Position numbers and translations under genes: made by a program. 64,000 nucleotides of DNA from the NCBI RefSeq assembly GCF_900129635.1, contig NZ_FSRB01000001.1, positions 721,501-785,500 of the forward strand, read 5' to 3'. The notes under the pieces were generated by a model. It saw only the letters and a list, made by a program, of their open reading frames with translations, was not told the DNA's origin and ran no database searches. The stretch comes from Singulisphaera sp. GP187 (lineage in GTDB: Bacteria; Planctomycetota; Planctomycetia; Isosphaerales; Isosphaeraceae). Position 1 is the stretch's first letter. Each line of letters starts with the position of its first letter. Of this stretch, positions 53,442-62,032 are shown piece by piece.

Positions 53442-53965
53442 GAACTAGCACTGGCTGCAAGGAGATTCTGAGCACGCTGGCCACCGGGGGGCTGATCCGC
53501 CGCTGGTGGGCGAGGCGGCACGCCGACCGCTGTCCACGCTGCTCGACAGTCCGGGATGAGTTGCGGCAGATTGCCGAGGAGCTCGCTGCCGTCCCTCCGC
53601 TTCCCGTCGTCCAGCGCCGGCGCTGGCACGCGGCCGCCGCCGACCACCCGGTCAAGGCGGAGCCGTCGCGGGCGTGGTGGACCCAACCGGCGTTGGCCAT
53701 GGCGGTCCTTGGTGCTGTCGGGGGCTGGTGGGCCTTCCGTCTAGAGGAGGATCCCCCGCCAGGGCCGCCGGCTGTTGTGGGCGTCGCCCACCCCGCCGTC
53801 AGAGAGGAGAGACTCCGTGTGGTGGAGGGGCTGCGAGGCCGCGTTGTGGCCCTCACCCAGGAACTCGATGACCTTCACCGCCGCGCCGACCTGCTTGACG
53901 CTCGCAAGGAAGTCGACGCGCTGATGGCCCGGCTTGTCCCGCGGGGCGGGTCGAGCGGACTTTGA
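53438..53965 (+). CDS. Probable membrane anti-sigma factor
   Basis: 175 residues. Near residue 28 HADRCPRC fits the HxxxCxxC core of zinc anti-sigma domains. One membrane helix (PALAMAVLGAVGGWWAF, near 85-101) separates it from a periplasmic coiled-coil-like tail (RLRVVEGLRGRVVALTQELD). Translationally coupled to the ECF gene. Function is inferred from order and the zinc motif. Confidence 0.8.
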   Translation: MRTSTGCKEILSTLATGGLIRRWWARRHADRCPRCSTVRDELRQIAEELAAVPPLPVVQRRRWHAAAADHPVKAEPSRAWWTQPALAMAVLGAVGGWWAFRLEEDPPPGPPAVVGVAHPAVREERLRVVEGLRGRVVALTQELDDLHRRADLLDARKEVDALMARLVPRGGSSGL

Positions 53966-54504
53966 GACGCCGGGTCTCGCGGCTCGATCTGCTCCATTAC
54001 TTCTGTACTACGGATCATGATGATCGGCGATATTATTATAAGTGAAAAGGCGTTGGATTGTAAAAAATAATGAATAGTGCGCCGTGGTAAGGCACAGCGT
54101 CCCAGTGGGTGCAAGTCCCACCCGGCCAAGTTTGATCGCTCCAGCCGGAAGCTATCGGAGCGGCGGTGGAGGTAACGAAGCCGTCGGAGCCTTCGAGACA
54201 CACGTACCGCATGGCGGTGCGGCGAGTCGACAGGCCGTAACGCGAGTGAACACCGAGCAGGCCTCGAAAGTTTTAACGTGGGAGCCGACCCGCCTATTTA
54301 TCGGGGAAGGCCGCCGTCGCTGGTGAATGCCGAGGGGTTGAGAGCCCCTCATCTCGAACGATCTGATCCAGCGGTCCCACCGGGGTAATGGTGACGGCAT
54401 GTCGACACACGGGAAGCTGCTGCAACACGGGAAGCCCCATCCAGCGGGGAGTGAGATCCCGACCGGACGCCCGCGAGGGACAGGCCGGGCCGAATGGGGT
54501 GGCG

Positions 54505-54606
54505 GACGGGCTCGTAGTACCGTGGAAGCCGGGTAACTCCGGTGGAGGAAAGGGGCCCGAGTTCAAGAAGGATGATCGCCGGGGAAACGGACGGGGAGAG
54601 TGGTGC
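54505..54606 (+). pseudogene. Remnant of the intron-encoded reverse transcriptase N-terminus
   Basis: Inside the intron one frame reads DGLVVPWKPGNSGGGKGPEF then KKDDRRGNGRGEW, resembling the basic, Gly-rich leader of some group II intron maturases. The frame ends at 54636 with no RT, maturase or endonuclease domain, implying an internal deletion. Recognition from memory of the family, hence low confidence. Confidence 0.4.
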
Positions 54607-54701
54607 AAGCCTATAACCTCCTCACAACGCGCCTGATCCGAAGGCGTCATCCCACATGAGTCGCGCGGTCATCCGATCGACCCATGTGCTTTCTTGTCCG
54701 A

Positions 54702-54734
54702 GAGCCGGATGCGGGAAAACCGCCTGTCCGGTTC
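54702..54734 (+). ncRNA. Group II intron domain V
   Basis: The 33-base hairpin starts GAGCCGGAUGCGGG, has a GAAAA-type loop, and closes with CCGGUUC. The AGC catalytic triad at its 5' side and the two-base bulge region match the strongly conserved domain V. Confidence 0.85.
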
Positions 54735-54841
54735 GATGAGCGGGGAGTGGAAACGGAGCGTCAGCCACCGCGTCACTCCTCGACTCTACGATAATTGGAA
54801 TTAACGAACTTGAGCACTGTTGCAAGGATGCCGGGATCTCG

Positions 54842-54886
54842 TTCCCACGCTCCGCGTGGGAATGCCGTCTGCGACGCTCCGCGTCG
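54842..54886. repeat. REP-like double hairpin
   Basis: TTCCCACGC-TCC-GCGTGGGAA (54842-54862) and CGACGC-TCC-GCGTCG (54872-54886) are two palindromes in tandem, of the kind found dispersed in many genomes as CGTTCCCACGC repeats. A degenerate reverse-oriented partner follows to about 54960. It lies 52 bases after the group II intron. Confidence 0.7.
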
Positions 54887-55151
54887 TCTTCCCCGGCGAG
54901 TGGAGCCGCAGAGCGGCCCGAACGGCCTTCCCACTCAGAGCCTGGGTACGCGTTTCTCCCGCGAATCTCGGCCTCCGGGTCAGACCGACGGACCGGTTTC
55001 CTTGCGACCGACTCAAAACATGTGCGTCAGCCGACGGTAAACCGCTGTCGCTCATTCTCCTCGGGGTGGAATCAGGAAAATCGCCCGCTGTCCCTCGATT
55101 GGCAAGTGGGCAAAACCGATACTCGACAGTTTCTCTTTTCTTGGAGGTCCG

Positions 55152-56747
55152 ATGCGATCATCGCTTACTCTGACATTGGTCCTGATCTCCGGCCTTGTGC
55201 CGGCCTTGGGTGACGAGCCGAAGTCGACGAAGGATCCGCGCCCTCAGGCGCCGGAGGACTACCGGATCTTCGAACAGGATCGGGCTGGGGCTTACTTCAT
55301 CGCACGGCCTCTGATGGAGCAGTACGACGCCTTGCGGAAGCGGGTCGCGGGCGTCCGCGCCGAGATCGATGGCGCACGGATCGACTCCGCCAAGGCCCGC
55401 GTTGAAGTCGAGACACTCCAGGCGGAGTTGAACAAGCTCTTGGAGACGATCGACCACGTGAAGCTCTACATCCCCGGCGCAACGGTCCACAAGCGGACCG
55501 AGACGATCCACGTCCCGATCCAACCTGACGACCTCCTGCTGGTTGACTGCGAGAACGTCGAAGTCCGCGGCTGGGATGGCCCCGATGTCCAGTGCGTTCT
55601 AGAGAAGACCGTGCTCGATGATGACGGAGGCAAGGTCGCCGACGACTTTGCCGGGATCGAACTCGTCGTCCGCAAGGGCTCGGGCAAGGAGTTCTTCGGA
55701 TTCTACCTCAACGTCAGGGACCAGCCGCAGTTCAAGAAGAATGAAGAGATGCAGAACGAATTACGTCGCTTTTTGTTCTCGGACTTTCTCGAGCGTGAAT
55801 TCCCTTATGTCACCGTTAAGGGGCTGGTCCATCAAGAAGGGAACCGCCAGATCGACGTGACCGTTCGGAGCGAGCGGGGCGACGGCTTCAGTGCAAGCCA
55901 GTGGCGGCGTCACGCCACGCTCACCCTGCTGGTCCCGAGGTGCCAGCGGGTCGGCATCCGAGGCGGGCTCGGGCGGCTCAAGGTCCACGACTTGAACGCG
56001 GGGCTCTCCGTACTCGGCCAGGGCAACCGCGACTACCATGCTCTGTACGAGGTGGCGAAAATCAGTGGGTCGCTCGAATCCGACACCATCCCGATCCATC
56101 GCATCGACGGCGTGAAGGGGGATGTCTCGGTCACGGCCATGGCGTACACGGAAAACAAGAGCTCCGGCTACGGACCGGATGGTGTGACCGCCCGCGCCGA
56201 CGATCCCAAGGAGACGGTCTATCGGAACATTGAGGGCAATCTCCGCGCCCGGTTCTGCCGGGCGAACCTTACGATTGGTGACGTCGGTGGCCGTGTCGAT
56301 GTCGAAAACGACTTCGGCGACACCGTCTGGCAGAGCGATCGCGAACTTGCCCAGCAGGTTGACCACCGGGTTGTCTCGCAGAGCGGATCCGTCATGGTGC
56401 GCCTCGGAGCCAAAGCGTCCGGGGCCTTGAAGGTCGAGATGTTCACTGAATGTGGGAGCCTGCGGCGGGGGAACGATGTCGAGAAAGCGCTGAATGCCTG
56501 GTTCGAGGCGGCGAACTTTCAGACCGCCGACGGCGACACCGTCCGGCGCTCGTGGACATCGTGGTCCCGTCGCCCCGGTCCGAAGGGCGCTCGGGAGACA
56601 CGCGATCGTGAGGAGCCGTTTGAGCGATTCCGCCGTGTGGCCGACGCCATGTACGGTCGGCCGCGGTCGCCGGGGGTCGACGTGATCAGTCGGGCGGGTA
56701 CGGTTACCGTCGCGCTGCCTGAACTGAACAGGGCGATCGTGAAATAA
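55152..56747 (+). CDS. Large exported protein with coiled coil, DUF4097-like beta region
   Basis: 531 residues from ATG 55152 behind GGAGG. It has a signal peptide (SSLTLTLVLISGLVPALG) and a coiled coil at about residues 55-100 (KARVEVETLQAELNKLLETI). From about 115 a repetitive beta structure resembles DUF4097-type beta-helix proteins (DDLLLVDCENVEVRGWDGPD; GGRVDVENDFGDTVWQSDRE; SGSVMVRLGAKASGALKVEM). No catalytic site. Possibly an envelope protein under control of the ECF gene upstream; that link is inference. Confidence 0.78.
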   Translation: MRSSLTLTLVLISGLVPALGDEPKSTKDPRPQAPEDYRIFEQDRAGAYFIARPLMEQYDALRKRVAGVRAEIDGARIDSAKARVEVETLQAELNKLLETIDHVKLYIPGATVHKRTETIHVPIQPDDLLLVDCENVEVRGWDGPDVQCVLEKTVLDDDGGKVADDFAGIELVVRKGSGKEFFGFYLNVRDQPQFKKNEEMQNELRRFLFSDFLEREFPYVTVKGLVHQEGNRQIDVTVRSERGDGFSASQWRRHATLTLLVPRCQRVGIRGGLGRLKVHDLNAGLSVLGQGNRDYHALYEVAKISGSLESDTIPIHRIDGVKGDVSVTAMAYTENKSSGYGPDGVTARADDPKETVYRNIEGNLRARFCRANLTIGDVGGRVDVENDFGDTVWQSDRELAQQVDHRVVSQSGSVMVRLGAKASGALKVEMFTECGSLRRGNDVEKALNAWFEAANFQTADGDTVRRSWTSWSRRPGPKGARETRDREEPFERFRRVADAMYGRPRSPGVDVISRAGTVTVALPELNRAIVK

Positions 56748-56860
56748 TCGTGATGTGAATGCCCGCGTGATAATGTTGCAGCATTGCTTGCTGGTATTAA
56801 GTGGTGATAGATGCTGTGGAAATTAAATATCACGTCAATTCGCCGGTTGAGGTCCGTGAC

Positions 56861-57442
56861 ATGGCCAAGACGTTCAGGACCCTCTACGGCAGTGGACTGT
56901 CGGGAAGGACGAATTTCACCGATGCGGTCGTTGAGGGTGAGTGCGTGAATGATTACCGAGCGTTAATGAATGATTTCGCCAGGGAGACCATGAGGATCGG
57001 GGCGGCCTGGCCGCTGGTCGGCGTTCGGGGCCTCAAAGACCGTGAGATTCACGCCATTGAGGAGGCTCTTCGCCTTCGACTCCCGGCGGCCTACCGCGCA
57101 TTCCTCCAAACGATGGGCCGCTCCGCCGGAGCGCTATTCGGGGACGTGACCATGACTTTTGACGGCCCCGGGCCGTTGCTCGCTCTCCAGCACGATGCGC
57201 GAGACTACGCGGCCGGACTTGGCTCCCCGCCACGCCTTAAACCAGAAGCATTTGTCTTCTCAGACTACGGCGGATCACAGTTTTCCTTCTTCCTCTGCGA
57301 CCGCCGTGAAGCTGACCCGGAAATCTTTGATTACGAGGCGGGCAACATCGATCCCCCGCAACCTGCGGGCCGGTTCACCGATACCATTCGATATCACCTC
57401 AAAGAATACCCGCACCGAAGGAAACCGTTCCTCTGGTGGTAA
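56861..57442 (+). CDS. SMI1/KNR4 (SUKH) family protein
   Basis: 193 residues from ATG 56861, preceded by GAGGT seven bases upstream; an in-frame GTG at 56801 lies in AT-rich non-coding-like sequence. The SUKH core shows LKDREIHAIEEALRLRLPAA followed by YRAFLQTMGRSAG, the usual EIxxxExxLgxxLPxxyxxFL pattern, then FSFFLCDRREADPEIFDYEA. SUKH proteins often serve as immunity proteins for polymorphic toxins. No toxin gene is seen next to it, so this is an orphan candidate. Confidence 0.85.
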   Translation: MAKTFRTLYGSGLSGRTNFTDAVVEGECVNDYRALMNDFARETMRIGAAWPLVGVRGLKDREIHAIEEALRLRLPAAYRAFLQTMGRSAGALFGDVTMTFDGPGPLLALQHDARDYAAGLGSPPRLKPEAFVFSDYGGSQFSFFLCDRREADPEIFDYEAGNIDPPQPAGRFTDTIRYHLKEYPHRRKPFLWW

Positions 57443-57684
57443 GGTTGGAACCCGAGTCAGTGGCCAGACACCAAAAGGGGGGTAGATCGGGGGGCCTGGT
57501 TAGACGGTGTCTGCACTCAGGTATCCAGCTTCCCTAAACCGTTCGGCCCTTCCCAGTAAAGTGCCTGGCCATTTGCTTCCCCCGCTGTTTCTCATTAATT
57601 CTGTTATGATCGATATTCAAGTTTCGGCTTAACATCGATGAAGTCGAGGCCTTCCTTCAAATCATGCCTTTCGAGGAGTCGGCG

Positions 57685-59127
57685 ATGCGCTTGCCTCAAT
57701 TCCGAAAGCGAACGCTTCTGCTCGTAATCGCCTTGCTGTCCCTGACGGTTCTCGTCCTGGCGATTCTGATTCAGAGGGCGACGGTGCGAGAGCAGCAACT
57801 CCGGGTCATGGTCAGCCAGATCGAACATGGCGATGAAATCGAGAGAATCGCTACCATACGTGGCCTCTTCATGGAGTTGACGAGACCGGTTGAATTCGCG
57901 ACGGCATTCCCTTATCTCATCCAGGCCATGAAGGACGAATCTCCGATGGTTCGGGAAGCTGCGGCTTCGGTCGTCGGTGGACTGATCCTTCGTATTGGTA
58001 AGCCAAAGCCTGTATCGGATGAACGCGAGCCGACGATCGTGGCGCTTTGCCCCAAGGCCGAGGAGGCTCTTGCCGTTCTACTCAACGAGTCTTCGCCGAC
58101 ACTCCGCTCCAACGCGGCGAAATCTCTGGGATATGTGGCCGTACTCGGGAAACGCGACGCCCCGCCAGCCCAGTTGGTCGCGTGCCTGGATGACGAAGAC
58201 GATACGGTTCGAATTGAAGCGACTAACGCCTTGACCGAGTATGGCCAAGGGCCCGAGTCGATCGTCCCCATTGCGCTCCGACGTCTCCCCAACGAGAGTC
58301 CGCGCGTTCGCCAGGGATTCTCGTCGGTCTTCTGGCACATTCGCCTACAACCTTCGGTCCTACCGCTCCTGATTACGGGGTTGTCGAGTGAGAGCACAGA
58401 GATTTGTCTCGTTTGCACGGCGGCGATTAACCACATGGGACTCGACGCCGCGCCGGCGCTGCCTGCCATCCTTGCGTTGCTCCGCAAGGAAATTGATAAT
58501 CCACACCCGACTGACCAGGTCGATCCGGATTCGTCCAGTTTGAGGATCCTCGGTATGGCTGCTGGGGCTATCGGTGAGATCTCGCGAGGGACGGAGCTCC
58601 TACCTGAATCCGTCGAACTCCTCCGTGAGGTTCTGACGCGTTGGAATCGAACAAAGGGCGTGCCGGCTCCCGATCATCCTGCTGGCTCGCCAGCGGATTC
58701 TCCTCCTCCTTCTCCTATGGAATTGACACGCAACGAGTCCACTCAGGTTAATTTCACTCTCAGCGAGGCTGCCTGGTCTCTGGGAATCCTCGGCCGGTCC
58801 GCGGCGTCCGCCGTCCCAGTGCTGATCTCGACGCTAGAGGCAACTCCGAAAGAGTCCGAGTCGCTCCGCGACTTGATCGCCGAGGCCCTTGTCGAGATCG
58901 CCCGGGGGACGCGGGACGAAGATTGCGTCATCGCGTGCCTGGCGAGAGCCTGGAAGACCATGCCCCGTAAGCAGAGAATCGTCCTCGCCCGGGCCCTCCG
59001 GAACCTCGGCCCGAAGTCGGGACAGGTCGTACCGGAACTCAATCAGCTGCCAGCCGACGGCACTCGTTCAGAGATACGACGCGTGCGATTTCCTCGATCC
59101 AGGCGTGGCCAAGCCGTGCGTGAATAG
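57685..59127 (+). CDS. Membrane-anchored HEAT-repeat protein
   Basis: 480 residues from ATG 57685 behind GAGGAG. An N-terminal membrane helix (LLLVIALLSLTVLVLAILIQ) anchors a series of HEAT repeats: YLIQAMKDESPMVREAAASV, ALAVLLNESSPTLRSNAAKS, LVACLDDEDDTVRIEATNAL and PVLISTLEATPKESESLRDL. A Pro/Ser-rich loop interrupts the series near residue 345. Such proteins act as protein-binding scaffolds; partner unknown. Codon use is less GC-biased than most neighbours, suggesting fairly recent acquisition or rapid change. Confidence 0.87.
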   Translation: MRLPQFRKRTLLLVIALLSLTVLVLAILIQRATVREQQLRVMVSQIEHGDEIERIATIRGLFMELTRPVEFATAFPYLIQAMKDESPMVREAAASVVGGLILRIGKPKPVSDEREPTIVALCPKAEEALAVLLNESSPTLRSNAAKSLGYVAVLGKRDAPPAQLVACLDDEDDTVRIEATNALTEYGQGPESIVPIALRRLPNESPRVRQGFSSVFWHIRLQPSVLPLLITGLSSESTEICLVCTAAINHMGLDAAPALPAILALLRKEIDNPHPTDQVDPDSSSLRILGMAAGAIGEISRGTELLPESVELLREVLTRWNRTKGVPAPDHPAGSPADSPPPSPMELTRNESTQVNFTLSEAAWSLGILGRSAASAVPVLISTLEATPKESESLRDLIAEALVEIARGTRDEDCVIACLARAWKTMPRKQRIVLARALRNLGPKSGQVVPELNQLPADGTRSEIRRVRFPRSRRGQAVRE

Positions 59128-59748
59128 TACGCGAGATGAGGGAAGTCAACGGCGGGTGTTGTCGGGGAGAGGCGCCTGGCTCCCGGCGCCGCATTGACCG
59201 GATTCGAAGCACGGGTTGTAGATGATTCACGGGTCCCTGAGTCAGAATTTCTTTGATCTTATCGGCTGGCCGATGAGCGACTCACCTGAAGTCGCATCAA
59301 TGGTCCATAGCCCGGACCTCTCGAAATCTAACGCTCGTAGATGGGAAAATATTGAGAGAAACCTGGTCCACGTGCTTAGAAGCGAATCTCCGAACCACGA
59401 TCTTTCACGACGAGCATGAGCGGGAGCAGGATATTCTGGCGATGAAGCGGGAGATCCTCATAGGATGTGTTCAATGAGGTCGACGGCACCGATTCCGTGA
59501 ATCAGGCGGAAGAGCGGTGCCCACTTACCGGGTGTTTCCCTCAACGCCCATCTGTGATCGAAATCCGCGTCAAACCCTTCGTCAGTGTTCGACGCTTCAT
59601 CCGACATGGTCACCTCTCCCATGCACGACAGCCGGCTTCGTCGTCCGCTCCTCAGATCCGTCGATCGCCTGTCAGTACAGAACTGTCGGTCATGGACAGC
59701 TTACCCCGCTCGGTCCACCAGGAGCGCGCTCGCGGACTGACGAAAGGC
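59128..59748. other. Intergenic region holding only a small ORF
   Basis: 621 bases between the HEAT protein gene (plus) and the chemosensory operon (minus). A 49-residue minus-strand ORF at 59458-59607 is the only supported feature. The rest contains broken frames with a coding-like flavour, for example minus-strand LPLHRQNILLPLMLVV just downstream, possibly decayed genes. Confidence 0.45.
59458..59607 (-). CDS. Small 49-residue protein, unknown
   Basis: ATG 59607 is preceded by GGGAGAGGTGACC, a strong ribosome site. The product starts MSDEASNTDEGFDADFDHRW, continues through ETPGKWAPLFRLIHGIGAVD and ends in LIEHIL. Acidic N-terminus, amphipathic C-terminal helix, no signal peptide. No family recognised. 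A coding-like frame continues directly after the stop in another phase (EDLPLHRQNILLPLMLVVKD), so it could also be the 5' part of a frameshifted gene. Confidence 0.5.
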   Translation of the reverse strand: MSDEASNTDEGFDADFDHRWALRETPGKWAPLFRLIHGIGAVDLIEHIL

Positions 59749-60948
59749 TCACTCCGGCGGCAAGAATAGCAACTCGGCGATCGAGAAGTCGTCCATGTAC
59801 TCGTCCGAGCCGCCGAGGACCTTGGTGTATTCGATCAACCGATCCATGCTGGTTTGATCGCCTGTGAGAGGCGCTTCGCCCATGAACTTGATGAAGTCGT
59901 TGTAGGGCCAGGTGGAGCCGTCGGAGCGTTCGACCTCGAACACGCCGTCGCTGTAGAGCGAGAGCATGCCATAGGCTTCGACCTGGCAGGTGGAGGTCCG
60001 GTACTCGAGGTCGGGGACCGCGCCCACCATCGGGCCTTCGGATTCGAGCAGGAGGAGTTTGGCTTCTTCGACCGTGGGACCGGTGCGGAGCAACACTGCC
60101 GGGTGGCCGCCGCCGGAGTACTCGATCTGACGGGTCGACTTATGATAGATGCCGTACCAGATAGTGAAAAAGAGGCCGTTTTGCTGGTCCATCTGGAAGG
60201 CGCGGTTGAGCGCGGTGAGGACCTGCCCCGGGTTGCGGAAATCGGTTTGCGGCAACGATTGCGAGCGCAAGGCATTGAGGGCGGAAACCGATAACAACGC
60301 CGCGCCGACGCCGTGGCCGCTGACGTCGAGCAGGTAGAAGGCGAAGTGCTCGTCGTCGAGCCAGTCGTAACCGAACGTGTCGCCCCCCAGGTCGGCGGAG
60401 GGGATGAATCGCCAGTCGGCCCGGATCACCCCTTTTTTGAGCTTTTCCGGGAGGAGTGACTGGACGTACTTGGCGGCCTCGGCCACATCCTTGGCCATGA
60501 CCCGCTGGCTCTCTTGAAGCGCTTTATACGCTTCGTTACGTTGAAGGAGGTTGATGTAACCCTTCGAGTGGTAGCGGATCCGGGCGAGCAGTTCCAATCG
60601 GTCCGGCAGCTTGACGATGTAGTCGTTGGCCCCGAGCGCGAACGCCTCGGCCTTGATCGTTGGCTCTTCCTTGGTCGAGAGCACGATCATCGGGGTTTCG
60701 CGGGTCGCCTCGGTTTCGCGGAACTTCTTGACGAGCGTCAGGCCGTCGATCTCGGGCATGACCAGGTCTTGAAGGATCACGGTCGGTGAAACCTTGATCG
60801 CTTCCTCAACGGCTCGGGTCGCATCCTTACAGTAATGGAAGACGATATCCTGCTCGCTGGCGAGCATCCGGCGCACGGCCTCGCCTATCATGGGTTGGTC
60901 GTCGATCAAGAGGACCGTGATCTGGTGTTGCGTCAGGCCGGGTTCCAC
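59749..60948 (-). CDS. WspR-like receiver fused to PP2C/SpoIIE phosphatase
   Basis: 399 residues from GTG 60948. Receiver domain (about 10-130): Asp16/Asp17, phospho-acceptor Asp61 in VILQDLVMPEIDG, Thr/Ser in VLSTKEEPTIKAEAF and Lys114 in GANDYIVKLPD. The stretches DDQPMIGEAVRRMLASE and ANDYIVKLPDRLELLARIRY closely recall the WspR receiver. In place of GGDEF, a short coiled coil (RVMAKDVAEAAKYVQSLLPE) leads to a SpoIIE-type PP2C domain with metal Asp in DLGGDTFGYD, LLDVSGHGVGAALLS and LYSDGVFEVE. It should dephosphorylate a partner, probably an anti-sigma antagonist. Last gene of the chemosensory operon. Confidence 0.93.
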   Translation of the reverse strand: MEPGLTQHQITVLLIDDQPMIGEAVRRMLASEQDIVFHYCKDATRAVEEAIKVSPTVILQDLVMPEIDGLTLVKKFRETEATRETPMIVLSTKEEPTIKAEAFALGANDYIVKLPDRLELLARIRYHSKGYINLLQRNEAYKALQESQRVMAKDVAEAAKYVQSLLPEKLKKGVIRADWRFIPSADLGGDTFGYDWLDDEHFAFYLLDVSGHGVGAALLSVSALNALRSQSLPQTDFRNPGQVLTALNRAFQMDQQNGLFFTIWYGIYHKSTRQIEYSGGGHPAVLLRTGPTVEEAKLLLLESEGPMVGAVPDLEYRTSTCQVEAYGMLSLYSDGVFEVERSDGSTWPYNDFIKFMGEAPLTGDQTSMDRLIEYTKVLGGSDEYMDDFSIAELLFLPPE

Positions 60949-61009
60949 GCGATTCCCCTTGGATAATAATCAGGACTTGTTAGTTTTACGGTATGTCGGG
61001 TCGGACGGT

Positions 61010-62032
61010 TCAGGAAGGCTGTGTGCGGCGCAGGTGTTCGACGATTCCCTTACCGATGCGTTCGATCGGTAGCACTTCGACGGCCGCACCCACCTCGGCG
61101 GCCGCACGGGGCATCCCCCAGACGATGCTGGTGGCCTGATCTTGCGCGAGGGTGAACCACTTGGATTGGCGGAGCTTCAGCAAGCCCTTGGCGCCGTCGC
61201 GCCCCATGCCGGTCAGGACGGCCGCGATCCCCGGCCTGGGCCAGTGGGTGGCGACGCAGTTGAAGAAGACGTCAACGGAGGGCCGATAGCTGAGCGCGAT
61301 CGGCTCCGGACTGTAACGGAGCCGATGACTCGAATCCATGGTGAGGTGGTCGTTGGTCGCCGCCAGGAGGATTTGCCCCTTGCCGGGGCGATCGCCGGGC
61401 TTGATCAGGTCGACGCGCCGGCCGGTCTTTTCGCCGAGCCAGGTCGCCAGGCCGGGGGCGAAGGCTGCATCAACGTGCTGGACGATGATCGTGCAGGCGT
61501 CCCGCTGCAACGGGAGGTCGGCGAGGATCTGGGCCAAGGCGTTGGGGCCGCCGGTGGACGAGCCGATGAGCACGAGCGGGCCGGTCCAGACCAACGGCGG
61601 GATCGGAATGTCGGTCGAGGAGCCGGATTCCCCCGACTTGCCGATCAATTTGGCGATGATGGCGATCTTCTCGATCAAGGGGGTCGCCCCCGCAACCTCG
61701 CCATGCGGACCGAGCGTGGGCGTGTCGACCGTGTCGAGGGCCCCATACCCCATGGCGTCGAAGACCCGGCCCATGTGGCCGCTGACCGTCGCCGTGACCA
61801 CGAGGATCGGGCAGGGGGTCTCGGCCATGATCCGGCGGGTCGCCTCGACCCCGTCGATCCCGGGCATGACCAGGTCCATCAGGATCAGGTCGGGAAGGTC
61901 GAGTCGGGTTTTCTCGATCGCTTCGGAGCCGTCGCCGGCCATCCAGACGACTTGGTGTCCCGGCACCGAGAGCACGGCGCGCCGAAGCGCCTCGCGGGCG
62001 ATCCCCAGGTCGTTGACAATCCCGATCCTCAT
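61010..62032 (-). CDS. CheB-type response regulator methylesterase (WspF-like)
   Basis: 340 residues from ATG 62032. Receiver: MRIGIVNDLGIAREALRRAV (the ND acid pair instead of DD, as in WspF), phospho-acceptor Asp53 in LILMDLVMPGIDG, then IMAETPCPILVVT. A linker leads to the CheB catalytic domain with Ser in IGSSTGGPNALAQ (158-159), His186 in IVQHVDAAFAPGLA and Asp279 in GMGRDGAKGL. It removes methyl groups from chemoreceptors and so resets the pathway. Overlaps the CheA gene by four bases; the PP2C output gene follows after 61 bases. Confidence 0.95.
   Translation of the reverse strand: MRIGIVNDLGIAREALRRAVLSVPGHQVVWMAGDGSEAIEKTRLDLPDLILMDLVMPGIDGVEATRRIMAETPCPILVVTATVSGHMGRVFDAMGYGALDTVDTPTLGPHGEVAGATPLIEKIAIIAKLIGKSGESGSSTDIPIPPLVWTGPLVLIGSSTGGPNALAQILADLPLQRDACTIIVQHVDAAFAPGLATWLGEKTGRRVDLIKPGDRPGKGQILLAATNDHLTMDSSHRLRYSPEPIALSYRPSVDVFFNCVATHWPRPGIAAVLTGMGRDGAKGLLKLRQSKWFTLAQDQATSIVWGMPRAAAEVGAAVEVLPIERIGKGIVEHLRRTQPS

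Larger units (their letters stand above)
54077..54789 (+). mobile_element. Group II intron, reverse transcriptase lost
   Basis: A 713-base intron-like RNA. It begins GUGCGCC with the domain I stretch GUGGGUGCAAGUCCCAC typical of bacterial group II introns, and ends in domains V (54702-54734) and VI, with 3' end ACUCUAC. No reverse transcriptase/maturase gene lies in domain IV; a short piece near 54505-54606 resembles the start of such a protein. The ribozyme core looks complete, so splicing may still be possible with a maturase supplied from elsewhere. It is inserted in AT-rich non-coding DNA downstream of the ECF/anti-sigma pair. Boundaries rest on the GUGCG start and the AC end. Confidence 0.8.

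Noticed and set aside
59222..59419. 65-codon plus-strand ORF after the HEAT protein
   Set aside because: No ribosome site and no recognisable family; the minus-strand small ORF nearby has better signals.
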